64,000 nt of DNA from Aliihoeflea aestuarii (GTDB lineage Bacteria; Pseudomonadota; Alphaproteobacteria; Rhizobiales; Rhizobiaceae): the NCBI RefSeq assembly GCF_024105665.1, contig NZ_JAAAMK010000012.1, positions 1 to 64,000 on the forward strand, read 5' to 3'. The position numbers and the translations under genes are program-made. The notes below the pieces were generated by a model. It searched no databases. It had not been told where the DNA came from and saw only the letters and a program-made list of their open reading frames with translations. Below, piece after piece: positions 1 to 10,894 of the stretch; positions within the stretch are counted from its first letter, which is position 1; every line of letters starts with the position of its first letter.

Positions 1-1
1 A

Positions 2-106
2 ATCGCCGCGAGATCCGGCTCCAAGAAACTCGCCATCATCGCCGTCGCAAGGAAACTCCTCACCGTCCTCAACGCAATGCAACGCCAACAAAAACAATAC
101 GCCTGA
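2..106 (+). mobile_element. C-terminal end of an IS110-family transposase (runs off the window)
   Basis: The first bases read in frame as 34 residues ending in TGA, with the sequence KKLAIIAVARKLLTVLNAM near the end. This basic tail with an LLTxLNAM core is typical of the extreme C-terminus of IS110/IS1111 transposases (the Transposase_20 region). The catalytic DEDD domain lies outside the window, so whether the element is intact cannot be judged. IS110 elements usually lack clear terminal inverted repeats and none is visible downstream. The element ends about 100 bp before the rpsA terminator. Confidence 0.6.
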
Positions 107-202
107 AAACACAGTTGCCAGGCCTCGCCCTTTCAACCTTCAATCGCCGGAAAATCTAAGCTGTGGGGCGCATCCACGGCTACAAACTCAGAAACCAACA
201 CC

Positions 203-236
203 AAAGAAAAGCCCCGCCGGATCGCTCCGGCGGGGC
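203..236 (-). terminator. Rho-independent terminator of rpsA
   Basis: A perfect 10-bp stem (211-220 with 227-236, six-base loop) is preceded on the plus strand by AAAGAAAA. On the minus strand it therefore reads as a GC-rich hairpin followed by a U-rich tract, 28 bp after the rpsA stop codon. Confidence 0.9.
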
Positions 237-264
237 TTCGTGTCCTTCCAACGAAGCTTGAAGC

Positions 265-1968
265 TTAGTTGTCGGTGTTCTGCTTCTTCAGCGCGGCACC
301 GAGGATGTCGCCGAGCGAAGCGCCCGAGTCGGTCGAACCGTACTGAGCGACCGCTTCCTTCTCCTCGGCGATTTCCAGCGCCTTGATGGAGACGGTGAGG
401 CGGCGGGTCTTCTTGTCGAACTGCGTGACGCGGGCATCGACCTTCTGGCCGACCGAGAAACGCTCGGGGCGCTGCTCGTCGCGGTCGCGGGAGAGGTCGG
501 CACGCTTGATGAAGCTTTCGATGTCGTGATCGACGAGCTTCACTTCGAGGCCGCCATCCTTGATCGCGGTGACTTCACAGGTAACGATCGCGCCCTTGCG
601 CAGTTCGCCGGAAGCGGCGGCATCGCCGATCGCATCCTTGCCGAGCTGCTTGACGCCAAGCGAGATGCGCTCCTTCTCGATGTCCACGTCGAGAACCTGC
701 GCCTGCACCATGTCGCCGCGATTGTACTCCTCGATGACCTGCTCGCCCGGACGCGTCCAGTCGAGGTCGGAAAGGTGCACCATGCCGTCGACATCGCCTT
801 CGAGACCGATGAACAGGCCGAACTCGGTCTTGTTCTTGACCTCGCCTTCCACGACCGAACCGGCCGGGTAGGTGCGCGCGAAAACTTCCCACGGATTTTC
901 CAGCGTCTGCTTGAGGCCAAGCGAGATGCGGCGCTTCTGCGGGTCCACTTCGAGAACGACCACGTCGACTTCCTGCGTCGTCGACAGGATCTTGCCGGGG
1001 TGGACGTTCTTCTTGGTCCAGGACATTTCCGAAACGTGGATGAGGCCCTCGATGCCCGGCTCCAGCTCGACGAACGCGCCGTAGTCGGTGATGTTCGTGA
1101 CCTTGCCGGTGACGCGCTTGCCGATCGGGTAGCGCGTGCCGATGCCTTCCCACGGATCCGCCTCGAGCTGCTTCATGCCGAGCGATATACGGTGAGTTTC
1201 CTGGTTGATGCGGATGATCTGGACCTTGACGGTCTGGCCGATCGACAGGATTTCCGTCGGGTGGTTGACGCGGCGCCAGGCCATGTCGGTGACGTGCAGC
1301 AGGCCGTCGATGCCGCCGAGGTCAACGAACGCGCCGTAGTCGGTGATGTTCTTGACCACGCCCTCGACGACCTGACCCTCTTCGAGGTTCTGGACGATTT
1401 CGGAACGCTGCTCTGCGCGGCTCTCTTCAAGCACGGTACGGCGCGAAACGACGATGTTGCCGCGGCGCTTGTCCATCTTGAGGATTTCGAAGGGCTGCGG
1501 GTTGTGCATCAGCGGGGTGACGTCGCGGATCGGGCGAATGTCCACCTGCGAACGCGGCAGGAACGCCACGGCGCCGTCGAGATCGACCGTGAAGCCGCCC
1601 TTGACCTGATTGAAGATGATGCCTTCGACGCGCTCGCCGGCCTCGAACTTGGCTTCGAGCTTGACCCAGCTTTCCTCGCGGCGTGCCTTGTCGCGCGACA
1701 GCATGGCTTCGCCCAGCGCGTTCTCGATGCGCTCGACATAGACTTCGACTTCGTCGCCAACATTGAGCTGGCCGTCCTTGGCCTTCGCGCCGAATTCCTT
1801 CAGCGGGACACGGCCTTCGACCTTCAGGCCGACGTCGATGATGGCCATGTCTTTTTCGATGGCCGTAACGATACCCTTGACGACGGAGCCTTCGGCGGAA
1901 TGGTTCTCGGAGAAGGACTCCTCGAGAAGGCTGGCGAAATCGTCACGGGTGGGGTTTGCGTTTGACAT
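265..1968 (-). CDS. rpsA: 30S ribosomal protein S1
   Basis: S1 binds mRNA on the small ribosomal subunit and helps initiate translation of structured or leaderless-poor messages. The 567-residue product has the family's usual length and six tandem S1 (OB-fold) repeats; repeats 3-6 show the recurring pattern GxVxxxxxYGxFVxL followed by GLxHxSDM. The N-terminal part carries the acidic segment that docks to the ribosome. The ATG at 1968 has AGGAG eight bases upstream. It lies downstream of cmk on the same strand, the classic cmk-rpsA order, and ends at a strong terminator. Confidence 0.98.
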   Translation of the reverse strand: MSNANPTRDDFASLLEESFSENHSAEGSVVKGIVTAIEKDMAIIDVGLKVEGRVPLKEFGAKAKDGQLNVGDEVEVYVERIENALGEAMLSRDKARREESWVKLEAKFEAGERVEGIIFNQVKGGFTVDLDGAVAFLPRSQVDIRPIRDVTPLMHNPQPFEILKMDKRRGNIVVSRRTVLEESRAEQRSEIVQNLEEGQVVEGVVKNITDYGAFVDLGGIDGLLHVTDMAWRRVNHPTEILSIGQTVKVQIIRINQETHRISLGMKQLEADPWEGIGTRYPIGKRVTGKVTNITDYGAFVELEPGIEGLIHVSEMSWTKKNVHPGKILSTTQEVDVVVLEVDPQKRRISLGLKQTLENPWEVFARTYPAGSVVEGEVKNKTEFGLFIGLEGDVDGMVHLSDLDWTRPGEQVIEEYNRGDMVQAQVLDVDIEKERISLGVKQLGKDAIGDAAASGELRKGAIVTCEVTAIKDGGLEVKLVDHDIESFIKRADLSRDRDEQRPERFSVGQKVDARVTQFDKKTRRLTVSIKALEIAEEKEAVAQYGSTDSGASLGDILGAALKKQNTDN

Positions 1969-2164
1969 TTAAGCTCCTGGAAGCTCGGGCTTTTAGGCCT
2001 CGAGCGGCGCCGGGGTTGGTGTTGATCGAGGCCCATGTCGCATCGATCCTTTCGGATCGAAAAGTCGGCGCAGGATGCGACGGGGCCGATTTTAATTCGA
2101 AAAGCTGAATGCCCGCGCTCGCAACCGCTCAAGGGCGCGAGGCAGGCCGTCCGCTCTTCAGGAC

Positions 2165-4287
<2,123 letters not shown>

Positions 4288-4396
4288 TCAATGGGTATGG
4301 GGACGCGCATTATTTCACCCCCATGCGACCGTTCTTGCCCGCGCCGATAGTCTCGGAGCCTGCGGGAAGAAGACCGAAGACACGATGAGGCTCACC

Positions 4397-4771
4397 GTGG
4401 CGAAACCCGAGCTTGGCACCAAGCGAATCTGCCCTGAAACGGGCCGTAAATTCTACGATCTGAACAAAGACCCGATCGTTTCGCCCTATACGGGCCAGTC
4501 CTACCCGCGTTCCTATTTCGACAGCGGCTCCGCGATCGAAGAGGAAGAAGAGGTCGAGGAGCAGGAAGAGGAGGTCATCGAGGGCGATGCCGACACCGTC
4601 TCGCTCGAGGATGCCGACGAAGAAGCCAAGGGTGGCGACTCGGCAGACGACGATGACGACGTCGAAATCGACGGTGACGACGACGATACCTTCCTTGCCG
4701 ATGACGAGGACGAGGACGATGACGGCCTCGACGACATCATCGGCGTCGGCGACGACGACGACGACACCTGA
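4397..4771 (+). CDS. FYDLN-acid family protein (TIGR02300 / PF09538)
   Basis: This is a small conserved alphaproteobacterial protein of unknown function. The first 40 residues hold the family signature: AKPELGTKRICPETGRKFYD, the FYDLNKDP segment and SPYTGQSYP, which resembles a zinc-ribbon-like knuckle with a single Cys. The remaining two thirds is almost entirely Glu and Asp with a DDDDD run at the C-terminus. I chose the GTG at 4397, giving 124 residues, because family members begin with [M/V]AKPELGTKR and GAGG sits six bases upstream. An ATG at 4385 is in frame but has no Shine-Dalgarno sequence. It is divergent from aroA and upstream of tRNA-Ala, a conserved neighbourhood in Rhizobiales. 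Confidence 0.9.
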   Translation: MAKPELGTKRICPETGRKFYDLNKDPIVSPYTGQSYPRSYFDSGSAIEEEEEVEEQEEEVIEGDADTVSLEDADEEAKGGDSADDDDDVEIDGDDDDTFLADDEDEDDDGLDDIIGVGDDDDDT

Positions 4772-4789
4772 CGCTGGGGCGTCGGCCGA

Positions 4790-4811
4790 AAGCATCCAGG
4801 CGGGTGCTTTT
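4790..4811 (+). terminator. Probable terminator of the FYDLN-acid gene
   Basis: AAGCATCC (4790-4797) pairs with GGGTGCTT (4802-4809) around a four-base loop, with one G-U pair, and ends in TTTT. It lies 19 bp after the stop codon. The stem is short and the U-tract modest. Confidence 0.55.
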
Positions 4812-4814
4812 GGG

Positions 4815-4842
4815 CTTGCAATACATCCGGGGCGGCGCTAGA
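4815..4842 (+). promoter_or_regulatory. Candidate promoter of tRNA-Ala
   Basis: CTTGCA (4815-4820) and GCTAGA (4837-4842) are separated by 16 bp, giving an alphaproteobacterial sigma-70-like promoter about 30 bp ahead of the mature tRNA. It overlaps the end of the preceding terminator. Assigned by pattern only. Confidence 0.4.
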
Positions 4843-4873
4843 AGCCGCCTCGCACCGGCCTTTTTGCCGGTCC

Positions 4874-4949
4874 GGGGCCATAGCTCAGCTGGGAGAGCGC
4901 CTGCATGGCATGCAGGAGGTCAGCGGTTCGATCCCGCTTGGCTCCACCA
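4874..4949 (+). tRNA. tRNA-Ala (anticodon GGC)
   Basis: A 76-nt cloverleaf. The acceptor arm GGGGCCA pairs with TGGCTCC with one G-U pair and CCA is encoded. The D-arm TAGCTCAGCTGGGAGAGC, anticodon stem CCTGC/GCAGG with loop ATGGCAT (anticodon GGC), and T-loop GGTTCGATCCC are all present. GGC decodes GCC and GCU alanine codons. A T-rich stretch follows directly. tRNA genes are common integration sites, and the next gene is an accessory-type Abi gene. Confidence 0.97.
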
Positions 4950-5041
4950 ATTTTTCTAATAAAAATTAAAGGCTTGCGGCTAGATGTCGTTTGAGGCTGA
5001 TGCGCTAACCCATTTAGGGAAGCACGCCAGATTTACAGGAG

Positions 5042-5959
5042 CTATTCGGATGTTGAAAGAAGCTTCCAAGCCGGAAGTGCTTTCCAATTGGCCGGAAACC
5101 CCATAGCCACAGGATCGGCGAGCGGGCACGAGCCCACGAGTTCCAAAATCTGCTGACGCCAGTTGGTTCCTGGCGCTACGATGCCCATGAGATAACCGAG
5201 TACAGCAAGCGTGTTGTACAGCCTGCCAGGCACGACTTCATTCATGCAAGTTTGAGGCTTGCTGGCGATTTTGGGGACGGTCATCTTCACCGTGATCTGC
5301 TTGTTCCAAAGGCGACCGTGGTGCGCACAGATATTGCGGACATACGTCAAATGGTGGGCAAGCGAGATTATTATTGATTCGTCGAGACCGTAGGGCTTGG
5401 AAACTGCCCGTCGGTCTGGACGATGCTTCAAATTGCTGTACCACATGGATAGCTGGCCGAACGAACTAACTTCCGCGGTCATCCAGATTGGAGGGTGTTC
5501 CGGATCGTCGTACTTTTCCCGGTACTGAACGACGAATGTATCCTTGGAGCGCTCCAGATCCTCAATGAGACGCGAGAAGGCTTGTGCGTAGCGATCCGCT
5601 CGCCAGTACAAGAGCGGGTCTAGGTAACCATGCGGGCCGTACTTCATTGCGAGATGATGCGCCCATGTGCCGCGCAGTGAGACCTCAACCCGTTCGATCG
5701 CATCCATCACCAGCAAACGTAGCCGGCGGTCGAAGATCTACAGAGCGAGAACATCATCGAAGCAGGTGCCGATCTTGAACTTGTGCTCGCCATCCGCAGG
5801 CGCAGCGTCCTCGAATGGAAGCCAATAAGCCCGCAGCCGATAATAGCTGATGTGCTGGAGGCAGTGCGCGGCGTGCGCTCGATCCGGCACCGTCATTCCC
5901 CGCTTTTCGATGCGGTCGATCTGGTCAGCTATAGAAAGGGATGGTTTCGCGAACTTCAT
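5042..5959 (-). pseudogene. Abi_2 (AbiD/AbiF-like, HEPN) abortive-infection gene interrupted by an in-frame TAG
   Basis: Two same-frame pieces, 5738-5959 (73 residues) and 5042-5716 (224 residues), form one Abi_2-family protein of about 305 residues. The N-terminus reads SIADQIDRIEKRGM and HISYYRLRAYWLPFE; the C-terminal part has the HEPN-type motif RNICAHHGRLWN (R-x4-H). The only break is a TAG at 5738-5740 between FDDVLAL and IFDRRLRLLVMD. Homologues normally have Tyr there (LALYIFDRRLR), so a single TAC/TAT to TAG change explains it. No frameshift is needed. The family includes phage-exclusion proteins, many of them HEPN RNases. Codons and base composition are less GC-rich than the neighbours and the gene sits next to a tRNA, consistent with acquisition. 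A sequencing error cannot be excluded. Confidence 0.85.
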
Positions 5960-6385
5960 ACCGTCTCATAGACAGATTCTTGATCGCAAAAAAGAAAAAC
6001 CCGCCGGGGTGCGCAGTGCGCAACCGAAGTCTCGTCCGAGGCGTGGCGGGTGTTGTTGCGGTGAGATATGGCCCATTCATCCTAAGAAAGCAAAAATGGC
6101 TAATCCGAAATTCTATCGGAAATAACGGGCTATCACCGCAAACCCTTGATCCAGATTCGAATTTTTTTTCATTACGGAGACGAGTAACCCGTGGAAACGC
6201 GTCTGTCGCATCTACGTGGCAAACGCGGATCAATAGTCGGCGTGCCGCCCCTACAACCGGATTAGTTTCAACCTGGCTATTTCAGGCCGATTCGAAACGT
6301 GTTCCACTTGGGGTTGCGCGACCCCATCAAGGCCTCATTCGCCCCCTACCCGCCACATTGACTTCAACGGGTATGGATTTCCGGC
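5960..6385 (+). other. 426-bp intergenic region, no gene recognised
   Basis: The region between the Abi start and the RlpA-like gene is comparatively AT-rich near the Abi side, with runs of A and a T8 tract around 6163. An imperfect set of short GC palindromes lies near 6000-6050. I see no reading frame with a Shine-Dalgarno sequence and no conserved motif. It probably holds the upstream regions of both divergent genes. Confidence 0.5.
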
Positions 6386-6745
6386 ATGACGGCACGCTTC
6401 ATCCGCTTTTCCGGCATCGCGCTGGCTGGTGCGGTCGCAATCACCATTTCGGCCGGCCATGCGAACGCGCAATGCGGCAGCGCCTCCTGGTATGCGCTGA
6501 CCTCCAAGACCGCCTCCGGCGAGCGGATGAACCCCGAAGGCATGACGGCCGCCCATCGAAGCTTGCCGTTCGGATCGAAGATCAAGGTCGTCAACCAGAA
6601 AAACGGCCGCGAGGTCATCGTGCGCATCAATGATCGCGGGCCGTTCACCAAGGGCCGTGTCCTCGATCTGTCGCGGGCAGCGGCGCACAAGCTTGGCTTC
6701 GTCAGCGCCGGACACACCAAAATTTGCCTCGAAGGCCTTAGCTGA
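6386..6745 (+). CDS. RlpA-like septal ring lytic transglycosylase domain protein (short form)
   Basis: The 119-residue exported protein has an N-terminal signal peptide (hydrophobic stretch to about residue 28, cleavage after AHANA or AQ). A double-psi beta-barrel RlpA domain follows, with [36 protein letters not shown], and [18 protein letters not shown], ending GHTKICLEG. RlpA proteins cleave denuded peptidoglycan glycans at the septum or are structural. This one has only the barrel and no C-terminal SPOR domain, so septal targeting is unproven. It ends 8 bp inside the 3' end of the convergent GGDEF-EAL gene. Confidence 0.88.
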   Translation: MTARFIRFSGIALAGAVAITISAGHANAQCGSASWYALTSKTASGERMNPEGMTAAHRSLPFGSKIKVVNQKNGREVIVRINDRGPFTKGRVLDLSRAAAHKLGFVSAGHTKICLEGLS

Positions 6746-8054
6746 GCGGCTTCGCGACGCGCTCCGTCGCCGCGCGCGCCGAAACAGCGCGGCCGTAGAG
6801 ATAGCCCTGACCCAGCAGGCAGCCGAATTTGTCGAGGCGCGCGGCCTGCGCCTTTTCCTCGATGCCTTCGGCGACCGCCTCGATTCCCAGACCGGTGCAC
6901 ATGGCAAGGATGGCCCTGACGATATGCTCCGAAGCGCGATCGCTCAGAAGACCTGAAACGAAAGACCGGTCGATCTTGAGTTTGTCGAAGGGGAATTCGC
7001 GCAGCCTTCCGAGCGAGGACTGGCCGGTGCCGAAATCGTCGAGCGCGATGCGCACGCCGGCATCCTTGAACTCGGCGATGATCGACGCGGCGGTTTCGGG
7101 CATCGTCATCAGTCCGGTCTCGGTGATCTCGATTTCGAGCCGCTTTGGGTCGAAACCGACCCGATCGGCGATCGCGATCACCTCACCCGCCGTTGATGCG
7201 TCGATCAGTTGTTCGGACGACAGGTTGAACGACAGGAACAGCGGGTCCGGCCAGTTGCGCGCCGTCTCCGCCGACTTGATGAGAAGCAGCCGCGACAGAT
7301 CCGGCATGATGCCGCGCTCTTCCGCGATGGGGATGAATACGCCGGGCGATATGACGCCCAGATCGGCATCGCGCCACCGGGCCAGCGCCTCGAAGCCCAG
7401 GATGCGGCCCGTGCGCATCTCGACGATCGGCTGGAAATGCGGCTCCACCTCGCCGCTGGAAACCGCGCGGCGCAGCGCCTGCTCGATCCGCGTGACAGAT
7501 TGCGCCGCCTCGACCAGCTCGCGCGAATAGACCACGACGCGGTTGCGACCCGTCCGCCGTGCCTGGTAGAGCGCCGTTTCGGCCTTGGCGATGAGCTGCG
7601 AGGCGGTTTCGCACGCATCGTCGTAGATGGCCGAGCCGACGCTGGCGGTCAGCCGGACCGTGCGCGCGCCGATGTCGTAAGGGGCCGACAGCACGGCGAC
7701 GAGCGTGTGGGCCAGACGCTCCGCCGCCTTCGCGCTGAAGATGAAGGGAGACAGGATGGTGAACTCGTCCGAGCCCGTGCGCGTGACCGTGGATGTGTCA
7801 TCGAGCGCCGCGCGAAGGCGCAGCGCTGCCTGCTTCAGGATGCCGTCGCCGGCGCTGCGGCCATAAAGATCGTTGATCGGCTTGAAGCCGTCGAGGTCGA
7901 CCACGGCGATGGCGAACGGGGCGGGGTCGGACTGGCGCTTGCCGATCAGGCGGGCGATCTTGTCTTCCAGCCGCAGCCTTGTGCCAAGACCCGTCAGCGG
8001 GTCTGTCATGACTCCCGCCGCATCGGTCCGGACGCTGTCGATCCCGCTTCCCAA
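6738..8054 (-). CDS. GGDEF-EAL domain protein, probable c-di-GMP phosphodiesterase
   Basis: The 438-residue cytoplasmic protein has no transmembrane segment. The GGDEF domain (about residues 15-180) starts at [11 protein letters not shown] but its active-site loop reads GSDEF rather than GGDEF, so cyclase activity is doubtful. The EAL domain (about 190-430) keeps FEALARW, the EITE motif, [16 protein letters not shown] and VAEGIE, all expected of an active phosphodiesterase. The start is uncertain. The longest form uses TTG at 8054 behind a G-rich stretch, and ATG 8009 (MTDPLTG) behind GGGAG is a good alternative that would lose 15 residues. It is convergent with, and overlaps, the RlpA-like gene. 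Confidence 0.92.
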   Translation of the reverse strand: MGSGIDSVRTDAAGVMTDPLTGLGTRLRLEDKIARLIGKRQSDPAPFAIAVVDLDGFKPINDLYGRSAGDGILKQAALRLRAALDDTSTVTRTGSDEFTILSPFIFSAKAAERLAHTLVAVLSAPYDIGARTVRLTASVGSAIYDDACETASQLIAKAETALYQARRTGRNRVVVYSRELVEAAQSVTRIEQALRRAVSSGEVEPHFQPIVEMRTGRILGFEALARWRDADLGVISPGVFIPIAEERGIMPDLSRLLLIKSAETARNWPDPLFLSFNLSSEQLIDASTAGEVIAIADRVGFDPKRLEIEITETGLMTMPETAASIIAEFKDAGVRIALDDFGTGQSSLGRLREFPFDKLKIDRSFVSGLLSDRASEHIVRAILAMCTGLGIEAVAEGIEEKAQAARLDKFGCLLGQGYLYGRAVSARAATERVAKPLS

Positions 8055-8221
8055 AGCCCCCGCTATGCTCCCCCTTTTTATCGTTGCGCGCGAGGTTCGC
8101 AGAAAAAGCTTTCCGAACCGTATCGCCGCGAAGAAGAAAGCGCGATTGGCAAGCGGGCGCGAAATGGCTAGAGCATTCGCAGCCGGAAGAAATCGTCCGG
8201 CGTCGCTGGTTCGGAGCCTCC

Positions 8222-9163
8222 ATGACCTTGAAGATCGCTTTCCAGATGGACCATGTCTCGACCGTTTCGATCGCGGGCGATACGACCTTCGCGCTGGCGC
8301 TCGAAGCGCAAAAGCGCGGCCACGCGCTCTTCCACTACACGCCCGACCGGCTGTCGATGCGGAACGGGAAGGTGACGGCGCGCGCCGAGGAAATGCGCGT
8401 GGCGGACATGAAGGGTGCGCATTTCACCCTTGGCGAGCCTAAGCGTGTCGATCTTGGCGAGATGGACGTGGTGCTTTTGCGCCAGGACCCGCCCTTCGAC
8501 ATGAACTACATCACCACGACGCATCTTCTGGAGCGCATCCATCCGAAGACGCTGGTGGTCAACGACCCCGCATGGGTGCGCAACTCGCCGGAGAAGATTT
8601 TCGTCACCGAGTTCCCGGACCTGATGCCGGAGACGCTCATCACCAAGGACAGCCGAGAGGTCGACGCCTTCCGCAAGGAATATGGCGACATCATCGTCAA
8701 GCCGCTCTATGGCAATGGCGGAGCGGGCATCTTCATGTTGCAGGAGGGCGACCGTAACCTCGCCTCGCTGCTCGAAATGTTCGAGCAGATGTTCCGCGAG
8801 CCCTTCATCGTCCAGCGCTATCTCAAGGAGGTTCGCAAGGGCGACAAGCGCATCATCCTGATCGACGGCGAGCCCGTGGGCGCGATCAACCGCGTACCGG
8901 CCGAACACGATTCGCGCTCCAACATGCATGTCGGCGGCCGCGCCGAGGCGACGGACCTGACCGAACGCGAACGCGAGATCTGCGCCCGCATCGGACCGTC
9001 GCTGAAGGCGCGCGGCTTCATCCTCGTCGGCATCGACGTCATCGGCGACTACATGACCGAGATCAACGTCACCTCGCCGACCGGCGTACGCGAGGTGAAG
9101 AAGTTCGGCGGTGCGGATATCGCGGCGCTTTTCTGGGACGCGGTCGAAGCGAAGCGTGGCTGA
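8222..9163 (+). CDS. gshB: glutathione synthetase
   Basis: The enzyme condenses gamma-glutamylcysteine with glycine using ATP, the last step of glutathione synthesis. The 313-residue product has family length and the ATP-grasp fold: N-terminal [21 protein letters not shown], the [12 protein letters not shown] substrate segment, [18 protein letters not shown]-binding loop, and the C-terminal [22 protein letters not shown] 8222 has GGAG five bases upstream. Upstream in-frame codons encode an Arg-rich stretch unlike the family and were discarded. A glutaredoxin-like protein and a gamma-glutamyltransferase elsewhere in the window belong to the same thiol economy. Confidence 0.97.
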   Translation: MTLKIAFQMDHVSTVSIAGDTTFALALEAQKRGHALFHYTPDRLSMRNGKVTARAEEMRVADMKGAHFTLGEPKRVDLGEMDVVLLRQDPPFDMNYITTTHLLERIHPKTLVVNDPAWVRNSPEKIFVTEFPDLMPETLITKDSREVDAFRKEYGDIIVKPLYGNGGAGIFMLQEGDRNLASLLEMFEQMFREPFIVQRYLKEVRKGDKRIILIDGEPVGAINRVPAEHDSRSNMHVGGRAEATDLTEREREICARIGPSLKARGFILVGIDVIGDYMTEINVTSPTGVREVKKFGGADIAALFWDAVEAKRG

Positions 9164-9224
9164 ACGCGCGTTTGTTCCAAGTTTGCAAACAACTGCAACC
9201 AAGGCATAACCGGAGCGTCTTTTT

Positions 9225-9239
9225 GTTCGCTTATTGTTC
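9225..9239 (+). promoter_or_regulatory. LexA (SOS) box upstream of the comM-like gene
   Basis: GTTCGCTTATTGTTC is an exact match to the alphaproteobacterial LexA consensus GTTC-N7-GTTC. It ends 49 bp before the start codon of the ComM-like gene, an expected position for a repressor site. From memory, comM-type genes have been listed among LexA targets in alphaproteobacteria. Confidence 0.8.
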
Positions 9240-9288
9240 TTGATTTGATCTGAAGTTCGTGCTTGTCTTTCCGCAAGGAGAGTGGGGC

Positions 9289-10821
9289 ATGGTTTCAAGG
9301 GTTCGCACGATCGCCTTTCAGGGCATCGAGACGGTTCCGGTCGACGTTCAGGTGATGATCGCGCCTGGCAAGGTCGGCATGAATATCGTCGGTCTCGGGG
9401 ACAAGGCGGTGGCCGAGAGCCGCGAGCGCGTGCAGGCGGCACTGCACGCGTCGGGCCTGTCGATGCCGCCGAAAAAGGTCACCGTGAACCTCGCGCCGGC
9501 CGATCTGCCGAAGGAGGGCAGCCACTACGATTTGCCGATCGCGCTCGGGCTGATGGCGGCGCTCGGTGCTATCCCCTCCGATGCGCTCGATGACTATGTC
9601 GTGCTCGGCGAACTGGCGCTCGACGGCACCATCGCGCCGGTTTCCGGGGTGCTTCCCGCCGCGATCGGCGCCAACGGGGCGGGCCGCGGGCTGATCTGCC
9701 CGGCTGCCTGCGGCTCGGAAGCCGCGTGGGCCGGCGCCGAGATCGACATTCTGGCGCCGCGCAGCCTGATATCCATGGCCAATCATTTTCGCGGCACGCA
9801 GGTGCTGGCCCGTCCCGAACCGATGGTCGATCCGCAGCCGGCCGATCTGCTCGATCTCGCCGACATCAAGGGGCAGGAAAGCGCCAAGCGCGCGCTCGAA
9901 GTGGCGGCGGCCGGCGGCCACAACCTTTTGATGATCGGACCACCCGGCTCGGGCAAGTCGATGCTGGCGCAGCGCCTGCCCTCCATCCTGCCGCCCTTGG
10001 CCGCTAAAGAACTGCTCGAAGTTTCCATGATCGCCTCGATCGCGGGCGAACTTGCCGGCGGCAAATTGTCGGACCGGCGTCCGTTTCGCAACCCCCACCA
10101 TTCCGCCTCGATGGCCGCCATGGTCGGCGGCGGTTTGCGCGCGCGGCCGGGCGAGGTGTCGCTCGCCCATAACGGCGTTCTCTTTCTGGACGAGCTTCCC
10201 GAATTTCAACCGGCCGTGCTCGATTCGCTGCGCCAGCCGGTCGAGAACGGCGAAAGCGTGATCGCGCGGGCCAATCACCGCGTCTCCTATCCCGCGCGCA
10301 TACAACTCGTCGCGGCGATGAATCCGTGCCGCTGCGGCATGGCAGGTGAGCCCGGCCATCGCTGCGCGCGCGGGCCGCGCTGCCAGGCCGATTATCAGGG
10401 CCGCATTTCTGGACCTCTCCTCGACCGCATCGATCTGAGGATCGAGGTGCCTGCCGTCACCGCCGCCGATCTGATCGCGCCCGGACGCGCGGAGGCGAGC
10501 GAGACGGTTTGGGCGCGGGTCGCGGCGGCGCGCGGGCTGCAATCCGCGCGCTACGCGGCGCTCGGACTGCCGTCCTTCACGACCAATGCCCATTGCGGGG
10601 CGGCGATGATCGAAAGAATCGCCGCGCCGGACGCGGCGGGCGCGGCACTGTTGCGCGACGCCAGCGAAAAGCTGAACCTGTCCGCCCGCGCCTATCACCG
10701 CGTCCTCAAGGTCGCGCGCACGCTGGCGGATCTCGATGGCTGCGAGAATGTCGGGCGCATCCATCTCGCCGAGGCGATTTCCTACCGCATCGCCGGCGAA
10801 CGAATGGCCGCGGCAGCGTGA
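9289..10821 (+). CDS. comM: YifB/ComM family Mg-chelatase-like AAA ATPase
   Basis: ComM is a hexameric DNA helicase that promotes branch migration during natural transformation and recombination. The 510-residue product has the family length and order: N-terminal ChlI-like domain (VDVQVMIAPGKVGMNIVGL, NLAPADLPKEGSHYDLPIA), AAA core with Walker A GPPGSGKS (residues 217-224) and Walker B VLFLDELPEF. The cysteine cluster MNPCRCG...GHRCARGPRC follows, then a C-terminal domain with LSARAYHRVLKVARTLADL. ATG 9289 has AAGGAG eight bases upstream. The upstream LexA box suggests DNA-damage induction. Confidence 0.94.
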   Translation: MVSRVRTIAFQGIETVPVDVQVMIAPGKVGMNIVGLGDKAVAESRERVQAALHASGLSMPPKKVTVNLAPADLPKEGSHYDLPIALGLMAALGAIPSDALDDYVVLGELALDGTIAPVSGVLPAAIGANGAGRGLICPAACGSEAAWAGAEIDILAPRSLISMANHFRGTQVLARPEPMVDPQPADLLDLADIKGQESAKRALEVAAAGGHNLLMIGPPGSGKSMLAQRLPSILPPLAAKELLEVSMIASIAGELAGGKLSDRRPFRNPHHSASMAAMVGGGLRARPGEVSLAHNGVLFLDELPEFQPAVLDSLRQPVENGESVIARANHRVSYPARIQLVAAMNPCRCGMAGEPGHRCARGPRCQADYQGRISGPLLDRIDLRIEVPAVTAADLIAPGRAEASETVWARVAAARGLQSARYAALGLPSFTTNAHCGAAMIERIAAPDAAGAALLRDASEKLNLSARAYHRVLKVARTLADLDGCENVGRIHLAEAISYRIAGERMAAAA

Positions 10822-10894
10822 TGCAGAAAGATAAAATTACAGGAGATAGCTTGGAGCGTCATTACTCGTTTGGCCAATTGCCTCACGTTGGCCC

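Noticed and set aside
526-1965. 479-codon open frame on the plus strand opposite rpsA
   Set aside because: It is antisense to a certain gene, is an artefact of high GC at third positions, has no ribosome site and resembles no protein.
4310-4795. 161-codon antisense frame rich in Val opposite the FYDLN-acid gene
   Set aside because: It is a mirror of the poly-Asp/Glu tail codons and has no independent support.
5738-5740. TAG in the Abi gene considered as pyrrolysine or programmed readthrough
   Set aside because: There is no supporting context or pyl machinery in view, and homologues have Tyr at this point; a simple nonsense mutation is the better explanation.
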